NCBI RefSeq assembly: GCF_010993705.1
Contig: NZ_WOFO01000008.1
Coordinates: 110,112 to 174,111, forward strand
Length of the DNA: 64,000 nucleotides
Direction of reading: 5' to 3'
From: Cyclobacterium sp. SYSU L10401
GTDB lineage: Bacteria > Bacteroidota > Bacteroidia > Cytophagales > Cyclobacteriaceae
Of this stretch, positions 52,068 to 61,058 are shown piece by piece (the stretch's first letter is position 1; each line of letters starts with the position of its first letter). Both the position numbers and the translations under genes were made by a program. The notes below the pieces were generated by a model that saw only the letters and a program-made list of their open reading frames with translations, had not been told where the DNA came from and searched no databases.

Positions 52068-54482
52068 CTATTCAAAGGGCAATTTATTAATGGGATCAAA
52101 ACCGAAATATTTATCCAGAAAGGCATAGGCTTCTTTTCTTGTTTCCGGGGGAAAGTCATGCCCGGCATCCGGGTACCTTACCTGCAGATTATCCGGAAAT
52201 CCCATCCACCGGTATACCGGAGCGAGCCGGTCAATCCCTGATTTGACACCCGCTACAGAAAAATTACTATCCTGTAAGGGTGCATTGGTAAAAACCGGCC
52301 TGGGAGCAATCAAGGCAATGATGTCCGTAAAATCAAAGGGAAGCCTGGCATCCGGAAGCTGATTTTTGATGGCAGGCATGTACCTTTCCTGTGCCCAGGG
52401 ACCAAGTCGTCCCCCGTATTTTTTTGAACCTTCCTCTCCAATGTCATAAAATTCAAATGGCGTCCAACCACAACTGCTGACCACCGCTTTGATCCGCTGG
52501 TCATGGGCAGCGGCGAATAAGGCATTGTGTCCGCCAAGGGAGTGGCCAATCACACCAATCCTATCGGAATCTACTTCCGGCATCTGACCCAGTACATCCA
52601 CGCATCGCATGTGGTTCCAAACGCCCAGCAAGGTTCCGGAAGGGAAGCCGTCTCTGGAAAAATCATGGTTTCTCTGCTCCCCAAAGCTGGGGTAATCGGG
52701 TGCCATCACCACATAGCCTCTCTCTGCCAACTCCCTTGCAATTCCCCTGTTTTCCAGCGGACCTTGTCCATCTACGATTTTTTTCCCCCCTTCACCTGTA
52801 CTATGTAGTACCAGCATAGCAGGCCGGTTTTTGCTTTGGTGGGGCACATACAGGTAGGCCGTGACTTTATTCCTTTCATCAGATGGGAAACTCACCTGGT
52901 GCCTGGTAAAACTGCTTTCCACCAGGGAATCGGAATAGGTAAGCCGGGGTACCGAAAGATGCTCCCGGGAGGGTAGCGTTCCCATGATAGAGGCCACCTT
53001 GTGCTGCCAATCTTTCTTTTTTTCTTTCCATTCCTCGAGGCTTCTGATAGGAACATCACTTTCCCGCTGTAAAAGGTAGGGACTAGTAACCGCCTGACCC
53101 GGGTTTGGCTGGTGCAATAACTTTTTGATGGCCTCCAGGATGACAGGCTCGGCTTCGGCTGTCACCGGGCTGGCGTTGATTTCATAGCCTTGCTCCGGGT
53201 AGGCTGCCGCTGTGCCAATATAAAACGGTCCGTAATCCCCATAAGCAGCCATGGCTACCGATAAATCCGGCCTTACTGCCTTGGCGGCCAATTGGTATTC
53301 CACAAATAGTTCTCCAGGAAGATGGAGTATTCTGGCATCTCCCAGTGTCAGGCAGCTGATGTCAATTTTTTTACCCAGTTGCTGTCGCTTGTACCAGGTC
53401 AGTTTTTGCATGTTGTTGGTCAGCCAGCGAGGGTTTTGCAGGTGCATTTCCTGCTCGATTTTCGCAATCGCTTCATTCGCAGGCAGCAACAGGGGCTCCT
53501 GTTGCCAAAATACATCCTGCGGGTTTAATGCCTGTTTGCGGGTATTTTCCCATGCCTTTTCCATACCTGCTGCCAGCCTTTCAGCCAGCAGTTTGCGGTT
53601 GATTTTTGAGCCATCATTGTATTTGCCTGCAGCAATATTAGCACCAGCACCATTAAAATGCACATGCAGGGCTTCAGGGACAGCCAGTTGTCGCAGGTAG
53701 CGGGCTATTCCGGGGAAATCGGGGTTGGCTACTTTGGTCAGGTAATAGCTCTGCGGGTGCACGGCATAATAACTGAGCACCGCTATGGGTTGATCCCCAT
53801 TCCAGAAACTGATCAGGGAAACTTCAGGATCGATCAGGCCTTCCGGGAAATCCCGGATTTGGGGATCTTGGGTAGAGGAGCTACGAAAATATTGGACTTT
53901 CCCGTCAGCACCTATTATACGGCGGTTGGAAGCCACCTTTTCCACTATTGCCTTCCCTGTTCCCACATGGCTGAGGGGTTGAGCCTCGGTTAACGCTGTT
54001 TCTATGGCCTCTTCCAGTCTGTTCAATAATACATGGTCAAAGGAACTTTCAAAAGCCTGCGGATCCAGTCCGGCATCCACCAGGATTTTTTCCGCACCCC
54101 AATCGCTGATGGGGGCATCATGTTGGTGGACCGTATGGATGGCTACCCTTGAAGGAATGGTGGAGGCTGCCTTTGCCAGGTGCGCTTTAAAGGCATCCTG
54201 GCTTTCATTTCCTATTCCAATCCAGTCCACTGCGCAAAGCACAATGGGAAGGCCGCTGCCGCTGAGGACGATTCCTTTGGCCCTGAGGCCTAAATCATCC
54301 CTGTTTTCCATCCGGTCATAGGCAAGCAAACTTCCAACCGGGGGAGTGGCATCCACATCAAAGACGGCAACTGACAATCCGGTAAGTTTTTCTTTGTTGC
54401 CCTGCCAGGCCAGGGCAGGCATGGACAGGAACAGGCAGAGCAGGCATAAAATCGAGGGAATCGGGCGTTTTATTTTAGTCAT
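52068..54482 (-). CDS. Ceramidase-like domain fused to an alpha/beta hydrolase (acetyl-xylan-esterase-like)
   Basis: An 804-residue exported protein (signal peptide ending near MPALAWQ). The N-terminal half resembles neutral ceramidase catalytic domains: VAVFDVDATPPVGSLLAYDR and AIHTVHQHDAPISDWG carry the metal-type His/Asp residues. The C-terminal half (from about residue 475) is an alpha/beta hydrolase with nucleophile GHSLGGHNAL (GxSxG), an acidic residue within NAPLQDSNFS and the His in DAGHDFPPE. It differs from the ceramidase-like protein at 8775-10184 by this added esterase. Both are probably glycan-active secreted enzymes. It overlaps the upstream double-esterase gene by 8 bases, so the two are co-translated. 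Confidence 0.83.
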   Translation of the reverse strand: MTKIKRPIPSILCLLCLFLSMPALAWQGNKEKLTGLSVAVFDVDATPPVGSLLAYDRMENRDDLGLRAKGIVLSGSGLPIVLCAVDWIGIGNESQDAFKAHLAKAASTIPSRVAIHTVHQHDAPISDWGAEKILVDAGLDPQAFESSFDHVLLNRLEEAIETALTEAQPLSHVGTGKAIVEKVASNRRIIGADGKVQYFRSSSTQDPQIRDFPEGLIDPEVSLISFWNGDQPIAVLSYYAVHPQSYYLTKVANPDFPGIARYLRQLAVPEALHVHFNGAGANIAAGKYNDGSKINRKLLAERLAAGMEKAWENTRKQALNPQDVFWQQEPLLLPANEAIAKIEQEMHLQNPRWLTNNMQKLTWYKRQQLGKKIDISCLTLGDARILHLPGELFVEYQLAAKAVRPDLSVAMAAYGDYGPFYIGTAAAYPEQGYEINASPVTAEAEPVILEAIKKLLHQPNPGQAVTSPYLLQRESDVPIRSLEEWKEKKKDWQHKVASIMGTLPSREHLSVPRLTYSDSLVESSFTRHQVSFPSDERNKVTAYLYVPHQSKNRPAMLVLHSTGEGGKKIVDGQGPLENRGIARELAERGYVVMAPDYPSFGEQRNHDFSRDGFPSGTLLGVWNHMRCVDVLGQMPEVDSDRIGVIGHSLGGHNALFAAAHDQRIKAVVSSCGWTPFEFYDIGEEGSKKYGGRLGPWAQERYMPAIKNQLPDARLPFDFTDIIALIAPRPVFTNAPLQDSNFSVAGVKSGIDRLAPVYRWMGFPDNLQVRYPDAGHDFPPETRKEAYAFLDKYFGFDPINKLPFE

Positions 54483-56847
54483 TATTCGATGGGGTATGCT
54501 GGTGAATCCAGTTAATCATTTCTTTTTGGGATGTCTCTGCGAATCGGTTAAACCCTTTTGGTATATACTGGTAAGGTTTGTTTTTGGCCCCCATTTGATT
54601 GGAAATAATTTCCAGATTTTTCAAATTACTGCTGATGGCTTTCAGGTCTGCATGCCTGTCTTGTTCAGGGCTGACCACCATCAGGGGCCGGGGCAGGATA
54701 GCAGCAAGTATTTCCGGGAAATCCACCGGTATTCCGGAAGGGTCGTCTTTATATAATCCCCATTTTGGGACCAAACCATACAGGTGAGAATAGGCCTTGA
54801 TCCCCTCCAATTCTTCGCCAGCCTCCCTTAAGGAAGTAAAGGCGGAAGCAATCGCTACCCCGTCAACCTGATCTTCCAAAGCAGCAGTAAACAGTGCTAC
54901 TGTTCCGCCCAAGGCATAACCGGCCAGGTAAATGTGGTCGGTATCCACAAATGCCAGTTGACCCAAAGCCTGAATAGCATCACGCGTATCCTTTACCATT
55001 TTGCCCATTTTGGACCAATCCGGATACCTGTCATAAAAATCAGCACCTTCCTCTATGCGACTGCCATAACCCAACAAGTCCATGGTGAATACGGCCATCC
55101 CCTTCTCCAGACAGGTTTCAATAAAATGGTTCATTCCCGTATCAAAGCCGGTGTTGGTATATTTGTGCAGGTAAATGACAACCGGGATTTTGTTACCACT
55201 GTCTGTTTTGAATTTCCCCTGATCATCCGAAGGGAGGTAAAGGGCACCATGCTGGTAATCTCCCAAAGCATTGTAGGGCGCAATATTTCGTCTGATCCCA
55301 TGGGTGACCCGGGGGCGGTTGAGCAACAAATCCAGGTAATCACTATTGGAGCTTAAACTTGATATGGGATCGGCAGCGATCCCCTCGGGCTGTTTTCCAA
55401 GGGTCCACCGGATTTTTTCCCGGACGTTTTCCTGCCAGCCTTTCAGGTCTTCCCTGGTCATGGAGGAAATGTCATTCACCAAGGAGGGTAATTCGACCGA
55501 TTGGTCTTTTGGCAAGGCAGATGGGGTGTTTTTCTTTTCCCAGAGATCAAAGTCAAAGCTATAGTACCTTTTGTTTTCCCATTTTTTGTCGGACCTGCCA
55601 AATTGAATGTCCAGCCAGTCCAGGTAAGATTCGATGTCTCTGGCAGCCACCGCATGTTTTCCATCCCTGAAGCGTATGCCTAATTTTTCTGGCTGCCCCA
55701 AAAATTCATATACCTTCTTCAGGGACTGGTAATTTTGTTCGATGGCCCAGGGATCACCTCCCCCGGCTTCCCTGATGGACGAACTCAATAAAAGGGAGTT
55801 GGGTGCTATCAAGGCCATCAGAGAATTTTGATCAATCGGCAATTTGTGCTCCCTGCCATTAAAAAACCGCAAACGGGGATGAAACCATTGAGGCCTGATG
55901 GAATTAAGGTAATCAATAGATTCATTTTCATGTCTTTCATCCGTATAACGGTAGGGGATCTCGCCGCCTGTGCCTCCGCTACTGCTGATCAGGGCCGTGA
56001 TTCTGGAGTCAAAGGCGGCGGCAAAGATCGATAATTTGGCATTTCTGGAGTGCCCGGTTAAAGCAATTTTATCTTTATCTACTTCTGGTATGGTGTACAA
56101 GTAATCTACGGCCCTTTGTGCTCCCCAGGCCCGGGTCATTAAAGCGGACCAGTCGTATTCCGGGTATACTTCCTGGTAGGCAATGGTTTCATCAAAGACA
56201 TCGGCTCCGGCATAAATCAATCCCATGTAGCCCCTTCTTACAGCTATTTGTACCCAGCCCCGGTGATTCCACTGGCTCATAAATACCGGATGAGGTCCCT
56301 CGCCCGGGGGAGTGTAAACCTCCAGGGTCAACCGGGCTTTTTCATGATTGCCAAACTTCAGCAGGACGGTTTGAACCTTGATGGCACCTTCCATATGTTC
56401 TGAAATTATTTCTGAAGTAAGGTTTTCAGGGGGATTGGGAAAGGTACCGGACAATAAATGGATGGCTTGTTCTTTGATCCACTCTCTTTTGTTTTGCCAC
56501 TGCTCCATCGATTTCACAGGGACCTGCTGACCACCTACCTCCAGGACCAGAGGGTCTGGGAGGAAAGGGATATCAGGCAGTAAGTCGAAATCAGGAGGCA
56601 GTTCACCGGTTCTTTTTTGCCAGGCACCCCATGTGCTGTCCTTAAAGCTAAGGCGTTCAAAGGAGGCAAACACATTTCTGGTCCTTTGATCAGCTCTCGG
56701 ATGGGGTCTGTTATGTTCCAGTAGGTTTTCCAGAAAGGCTTTACGCTTTATGGTATCTACTGACTGGGCAATTCCAAAATAAGGGATCAGGCAGAGTAGT
56801 AGAGGTAGGAGAAGGGGATACAGCGATTTGCCTGTTAAATTTTTCAT
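54475..56847 (-). CDS. Double alpha/beta hydrolase: CE15-like first half, apparently inactive second half
   Basis: A 790-residue exported protein (signal peptide ending near GIAQ, ~28). The first half has LTGHSRNAKLS (S267), the GHSRxxK nucleophile motif of CE15 glucuronoyl esterases, with candidate His398 (DGKHAV). The second half, from about 510, is another alpha/beta hydrolase, but the nucleophile elbow is GYALGG (643-648), so Ser is Ala645; the usual GHD/GHxF His is replaced by KGFNRFAE. So only one half seems catalytic, cleaving ester links between glucuronic acid and lignin or other groups. It is the first gene of a likely minus-strand run and overlaps the next gene by 8 bases. Confidence 0.82.
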   Translation of the reverse strand: MKNLTGKSLYPLLLPLLLCLIPYFGIAQSVDTIKRKAFLENLLEHNRPHPRADQRTRNVFASFERLSFKDSTWGAWQKRTGELPPDFDLLPDIPFLPDPLVLEVGGQQVPVKSMEQWQNKREWIKEQAIHLLSGTFPNPPENLTSEIISEHMEGAIKVQTVLLKFGNHEKARLTLEVYTPPGEGPHPVFMSQWNHRGWVQIAVRRGYMGLIYAGADVFDETIAYQEVYPEYDWSALMTRAWGAQRAVDYLYTIPEVDKDKIALTGHSRNAKLSIFAAAFDSRITALISSSGGTGGEIPYRYTDERHENESIDYLNSIRPQWFHPRLRFFNGREHKLPIDQNSLMALIAPNSLLLSSSIREAGGGDPWAIEQNYQSLKKVYEFLGQPEKLGIRFRDGKHAVAARDIESYLDWLDIQFGRSDKKWENKRYYSFDFDLWEKKNTPSALPKDQSVELPSLVNDISSMTREDLKGWQENVREKIRWTLGKQPEGIAADPISSLSSNSDYLDLLLNRPRVTHGIRRNIAPYNALGDYQHGALYLPSDDQGKFKTDSGNKIPVVIYLHKYTNTGFDTGMNHFIETCLEKGMAVFTMDLLGYGSRIEEGADFYDRYPDWSKMGKMVKDTRDAIQALGQLAFVDTDHIYLAGYALGGTVALFTAALEDQVDGVAIASAFTSLREAGEELEGIKAYSHLYGLVPKWGLYKDDPSGIPVDFPEILAAILPRPLMVVSPEQDRHADLKAISSNLKNLEIISNQMGAKNKPYQYIPKGFNRFAETSQKEMINWIHQHTPSNND

Positions 56848-56954
56848 GATTATGGGCTGGGTTCGGCTTTTGAAATTTAATTATCCTAAAATTAATGACA
56901 AAATTCCACAGAAAAAGGATCAATGGTAAAAATCCCGTCAGGACATCTGTATCC

Positions 56955-56966
56955 GCTGTATACAGC
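56955..56966. promoter_or_regulatory. Perfect 12-bp palindrome GCTGTATACAGC
   Basis: A perfect inverted repeat lies in the interval between the double-esterase gene (start 56847, minus strand) and hppA, 108-119 bases ahead of the esterase start. The TGTATACA core recalls GntR-family operators, a link from memory. It may control the secreted-enzyme operon. Confidence 0.4.
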
Positions 56967-57101
56967 AGGAGAGGGAGGAGTTGATTTTGGGAAAAAGCTT
57001 CATTTACAGGTGAATTTATTAAAAAAATCAGGAATTTTTGAGTGATAAAGCTTCAAATTGATGGATTAGGTCCATCAAATGTATCTTTTACAGTTTCTTT
57101 C

Positions 57102-57131
57102 TTGAAAGGATTAGGAATAATAATATCTTTG
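57102..57131 (+). promoter_or_regulatory. hppA promoter: TTG-N19-TATCTTTG
   Basis: TTG at 57102-57104 and TATCTTTG at 57124-57131, with a 19-base spacer, match the Bacteroidota primary-sigma promoter. Transcription would start near 57138, which puts the real translational start at 57171 rather than at the upstream in-frame ATG 57042. Confidence 0.65.
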
Positions 57132-57170
57132 TCGAAATTAAAAAATCTATATATTTCTTTAATAGCTGAT

Positions 57171-59393
57171 ATGGAACAATTATTTCTCTATTTGGTCCCT
57201 TTTTTGGGTATTTTTGGGTTGGTGGTGATGGCCATTAAATCTGCCTGGGTAACCAAGCAGCCTACCGGTGAACAGAACATGGTAGAGTTGGCGGGTTATA
57301 TTGGTAAGGGAGCGATGTCGTTCCTGAAAGCGGAGTGGAAGGTAATGTTTTATTTTGTAGTGATTGCTGCCATCATCCTGGGATGGTCGGGCACATTACT
57401 GGACAATTCCAGTCCCATTATTGCAGTATCTTTTGTCATTGGAGCCGTTTTATCTGCCTTTGCCGGATACCTGGGAATGAAAATTGCCACTAAATCCAAT
57501 GTAAGAACCACTGAGGCGGCAAAAACAAGTCTTGCCAAAGCATTGAATGTTTCCTTCACCGGAGGGACGGTTATGGGTCTGGGAGTAGCTGGTCTTGCCG
57601 TATTGGGAATGGGAGGCTTATTTATCATATTTTACAACATGTTTGTATTGTCTTCCGGAGGCGATGTCAATGGGCATGAAATGGAGACCGCCCTGGAGGT
57701 ATTGGCCGGGTTTTCCCTGGGGGCAGAATCTATTGCCTTGTTTGCCAGAGTAGGAGGAGGGATCTACACCAAGGCTGCTGATGTAGGAGCCGATCTGGTG
57801 GGAAAAGTTGAAGCCGGAATACCGGAAGATGATGTAAGGAATCCCGCAACCATTGCAGATAACGTAGGTGATAACGTAGGTGATGTGGCCGGAATGGGTG
57901 CAGATTTATTTGGTTCATACGTGGCCACCATATTGGCTTCCATGGTATTGGGAAGGGAAATTGTAAGTAATGACAACTTTGGAGGGATTGCCCCGGTGCT
58001 GTTGCCGCTGGTTATTGCCGGTCTGGGACTGGTTTTCTCTATTATTGGAACCGTTTTCGTTAAAATTAAGTCCGAAACTGGAAATGTACAGGCAGCCCTA
58101 AACCGGGGGAATTGGATTTCAATCCTGTTAACGGTAGCTGCCTCTTTCTTTGTGATCGATTACATGCTGCCTGAGGGAGACCTGGTCATGTCCAGGTTAA
58201 ATTCCATTGCTTTTACCAAAATGGGAGTTTTTGGAGCTGTTTTTATCGGATTGATTGTAGGTGCCCTGATGAGTATCATTACCGAACATTATACCGCCAT
58301 GGGTAAAGGTCCGGTCAATTCAATCATCAGGCAATCGTCTACGGGCCATGCCACGAACATCATCGGCGGTCTGGCAGTAGGCATGCAATCTACCGTGTTG
58401 CCTATTTTGGTGCTTGCCGGAGGAATTTTCTCTTCCTATATGGCAGCCGGATTATATGGAGTAGCCATAGCCGCCGCAGGCATGATGGCCACCACCGCCA
58501 TGCAATTGGCGATTGATGCTTTTGGTCCCATCGCCGATAATGCCGGTGGAATAGCAGAAATGTCCGGCCTTCCCAAAGAGGTCAGGGAAAGAACAGATAT
58601 ATTGGATGCCGTTGGCAATACCACCGCAGCAACGGGCAAGGGGTTTGCTATCGCCTCAGCCGCCCTGACAGCCCTGGCATTATTTGCTGCTTATGTAGGG
58701 ATATCGGGTATTTCTACCATAGACATTTATAAGGCAGATGTATTGTCCGGATTGTTTGTGGGAGCCATGATCCCCTTTATTTTTTCTTCCCTGGCAATAG
58801 CTGCCGTGGGTAGGGCAGCCATGGATATGGTCAATGAGGTGAGGAGGCAATTCAAAGAGATGCCGGGAATTATGGACTATACCCAAAAACCGGATTATGA
58901 AAAATGTGTGGAGATATCCACCAAAGCTTCCATTCGGGAGATGGTGGCACCGGGTGCAATCGCCCTTTTATCGCCCATTATTGTGGGTTTCCTCTTTGGG
59001 CATGAAGTGTTGGGTGGCATGTTGGCTGGAGTAACCGTCTCAGGTGTTTTGATGGGGATTTTTCAGAACAATGCCGGAGGAGCCTGGGACAACGCCAAGA
59101 AATCTTTTGAAAAAGGAGTGGAAATCAACGGAGAAATGTATTACAAAGGCTCTGAGCCCCACAAGGCCTCTGTTACCGGGGACACGGTAGGAGATCCCTT
59201 TAAAGATACCTCAGGTCCTTCCATGAATATTCTGATCAAGCTGACTTCTATCGTTTCCATAGTCATTGCACCTTTTATTCCTTTGGATAGTCCATTGGGG
59301 ATTTCGGATAATGCGGGGAGCGAAGAAATAAAAAAGGTGGTACAGGTACCCGAAACTTCCCCTGAAGCACTGGAAGTTTTGGAAATCAATTGA
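57171..59393 (+). CDS. hppA: Membrane-bound ion-translocating pyrophosphatase, K+-dependent type
   Basis: A 740-residue inner-membrane protein with about 16 helices that couples pyrophosphate hydrolysis to H+ and/or Na+ pumping. Catalytic loops are visible: [40 protein letters not shown], the [15 protein letters not shown] motif, [16 protein letters not shown] and the C-terminal [12 protein letters not shown] region. [17 protein letters not shown] has Ala where K+-independent enzymes have Lys, indicating K+ dependence. Whether it pumps Na+, H+ or both is not settled by eye. The frame extends to an ATG at 57042, but a good promoter lies inside that extension, so 57171 is chosen. Confidence 0.95.
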   Translation: MEQLFLYLVPFLGIFGLVVMAIKSAWVTKQPTGEQNMVELAGYIGKGAMSFLKAEWKVMFYFVVIAAIILGWSGTLLDNSSPIIAVSFVIGAVLSAFAGYLGMKIATKSNVRTTEAAKTSLAKALNVSFTGGTVMGLGVAGLAVLGMGGLFIIFYNMFVLSSGGDVNGHEMETALEVLAGFSLGAESIALFARVGGGIYTKAADVGADLVGKVEAGIPEDDVRNPATIADNVGDNVGDVAGMGADLFGSYVATILASMVLGREIVSNDNFGGIAPVLLPLVIAGLGLVFSIIGTVFVKIKSETGNVQAALNRGNWISILLTVAASFFVIDYMLPEGDLVMSRLNSIAFTKMGVFGAVFIGLIVGALMSIITEHYTAMGKGPVNSIIRQSSTGHATNIIGGLAVGMQSTVLPILVLAGGIFSSYMAAGLYGVAIAAAGMMATTAMQLAIDAFGPIADNAGGIAEMSGLPKEVRERTDILDAVGNTTAATGKGFAIASAALTALALFAAYVGISGISTIDIYKADVLSGLFVGAMIPFIFSSLAIAAVGRAAMDMVNEVRRQFKEMPGIMDYTQKPDYEKCVEISTKASIREMVAPGAIALLSPIIVGFLFGHEVLGGMLAGVTVSGVLMGIFQNNAGGAWDNAKKSFEKGVEINGEMYYKGSEPHKASVTGDTVGDPFKDTSGPSMNILIKLTSIVSIVIAPFIPLDSPLGISDNAGSEEIKKVVQVPETSPEALEVLEIN

Positions 59394-59421
59394 ACCAAAC
59401 CTGAATGTAATATTCTTCATG

Positions 59422-59450
59422 GCCGCCAATACATGCATTGGCGGCTTTTT
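59422..59450 (+). terminator. Intrinsic terminator after hppA
   Basis: GCCGCCAAT (59422-59430) and ATTGGCGGC (59437-59445) form a 9-bp stem with loop ACATGC, followed by TTTTT. It lies 28 bases past the hppA stop. Confidence 0.88.
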
Positions 59451-59520
59451 GGTTCCGAGGGGCTATACCCAAAATACCAGAGATAAGATGCCCTTACTAT
59501 CGGTGATTGTCTATAAATAA

Positions 59521-60540
59521 ATGCTACAAAAGATGCCTTCCTATTTAAAGACCTGTTTGATGTTATGCTTGTTGTCCATTGGTATGGCAGCGTTCGGTTC
59601 ATCTTCAGCTTTCTCTGTTTATGGTTCTCCGGATCAATTGAAAGGAAGAGTGATTTGTATAGATCCCGGTCATGGAGGTACAGCAGATACTGATGCTTAC
59701 CGCGTGGGTCCTACCGGTGAGCGGGAGGAGTGGGTGAATTTACGGGTTGCCCTGTATTTGAGGGATTTGCTGGAAAATGCCGGGGCAAAAGTGGTGCTCA
59801 CCAGAAGAGACGATTCTTTTGTCTCTTTGGAAGACAGGAGTAAAATGGCAGTTGCAAACAAGGCAGAATTATTTGTCTCTATCCACCACAATGCCACAGC
59901 AGATCCGGCGGTCAATTTTCCTATCATTTATTTTCACGGAAGTGCTTTGGAGAACGGTGCCAGTGTGGCACTGGGACAGCAGGTGGCAAAGCACTTGCTC
60001 CAGCACCTATTTGATGATCAGGGTCCCTTTAGTTTGGTTTCTGATTTTACCATTTTTTCCCGAGCCGGGGCAAGTGTACTGCGGGGAACATATGGTATTC
60101 CCGGCATCATTGCAGAGGCATCCTTTTTTACCCATCCTGAGGAAGAAGACAGGCTTAAATTGAGCGCCTACAACAAACGGGAGGCCAGGGCTTATTTCGA
60201 AGCCATTGCTGATTTTTTTTCCATGTCCGTACCAGTGGTAAAAGAGAAAAAAGAACCCCTGGAAATCACCCCTTTTCCGGTTTTTCAGGAGGAGGAAAGA
60301 ATGCGTCCGGAGGCCTTGCAATGGAAAGCCAATTATGAAGAAGGTAAACGCCTTATGGAAACAGGTGATGAAAAAGATCAAGAGAGGGCTTACCGACTGT
60401 TAAGTCTATCTGTGAAATCTTTTCCGGACTCCTATGTAGCCAAACAATGTCATGAATTACGGGCAGCTATTCTCTCCCGGAAGGGTGATGGAAAAGCAGC
60501 GGATATGGAACACAAACGTATAAAGGCTTTTTATCCCTGA
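59521..60540 (+). CDS. Secreted N-acetylmuramoyl-L-alanine amidase (Amidase_3)
   Basis: A 339-residue exported zinc amidase that cuts the lactyl-amide bond in peptidoglycan. The signal peptide covers about residues 1-28. Motifs are VICIDPGHGG (zinc His), REEWVNLRVALYLRDLLENA (zinc Glu helix), LFVSIHHNA (zinc His) and GIIAEASFFTHPEEEDRL (catalytic Glu). A C-terminal tail of ~110 residues includes a TPR-like helical stretch (ERAYRLLSLSVKSFPDSYVA) rather than a LysM or SPOR domain, so binding to the wall would be through partners. It is a single gene, convergent with the HPt gene (6 bases between stops). Confidence 0.93.
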   Translation: MLQKMPSYLKTCLMLCLLSIGMAAFGSSSAFSVYGSPDQLKGRVICIDPGHGGTADTDAYRVGPTGEREEWVNLRVALYLRDLLENAGAKVVLTRRDDSFVSLEDRSKMAVANKAELFVSIHHNATADPAVNFPIIYFHGSALENGASVALGQQVAKHLLQHLFDDQGPFSLVSDFTIFSRAGASVLRGTYGIPGIIAEASFFTHPEEEDRLKLSAYNKREARAYFEAIADFFSMSVPVVKEKKEPLEITPFPVFQEEERMRPEALQWKANYEEGKRLMETGDEKDQERAYRLLSLSVKSFPDSYVAKQCHELRAAILSRKGDGKAADMEHKRIKAFYP

Positions 60541-60546
60541 AAGCGA

Positions 60547-60909
60547 TTAGGATCTTTCTTCCAATTCGGTTTGCAACTGGGAAATGACGGTTTCCAAAAC
60601 GGTATTGGTTTCCATGATCAGCGGGGATAGTTTTTCCGGCTGACTTTCCAATTCAGCCAGCTGCTCAATTTCCCGGATTACTGGAATTAAAATTTCTATT
60701 TTAATATTATCGATACTTGGTTTGATCTGGTGGGCCAGGTTCTTGATTTCCGTGTAATTCTTTTCGTCAAAAGCAGAATTCAGTCCGCTTATGGTTTTTT
60801 TTGCCTGATCAATAAATAATTTGATCATTTCTATGATAAATTCATCACTTCCACCGCTGATTTCCTCCAAATTTATCAGGTCATACAATTTCCCCTGGTG
60901 ATTTTCCAT
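60547..60909 (-). CDS. Stand-alone HPt (histidine phosphotransfer) protein
   Basis: A 120-residue helical protein with the HPt centre LAHQIKPS, phospho-acceptor H60 (the usual form is AHxLKGS). It would relay phosphate between a hybrid histidine kinase and a response regulator. No kinase or regulator lies in the window, so the partners are elsewhere. On the minus strand the sequence TATATTTG (60942-60935), a good -7 match, lies 26 bases ahead of the start. It is convergent with the amidase gene. Confidence 0.85.
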   Translation of the reverse strand: MENHQGKLYDLINLEEISGGSDEFIIEMIKLFIDQAKKTISGLNSAFDEKNYTEIKNLAHQIKPSIDNIKIEILIPVIREIEQLAELESQPEKLSPLIMETNTVLETVISQLQTELEERS

Positions 60910-61058
60910 GTTTGGTTTGGTCTTTTAAAGGCTACAAATATAGGGTTTGAAACGGAAAAAACAGCATAGGGTAATTTCATGTTTTTTTCATGCTTCACAA
61001 AAAAATAGACTTAAATTGCGCCCAGTTATATAAAATCAGCAATAAATAATTTTTATTC

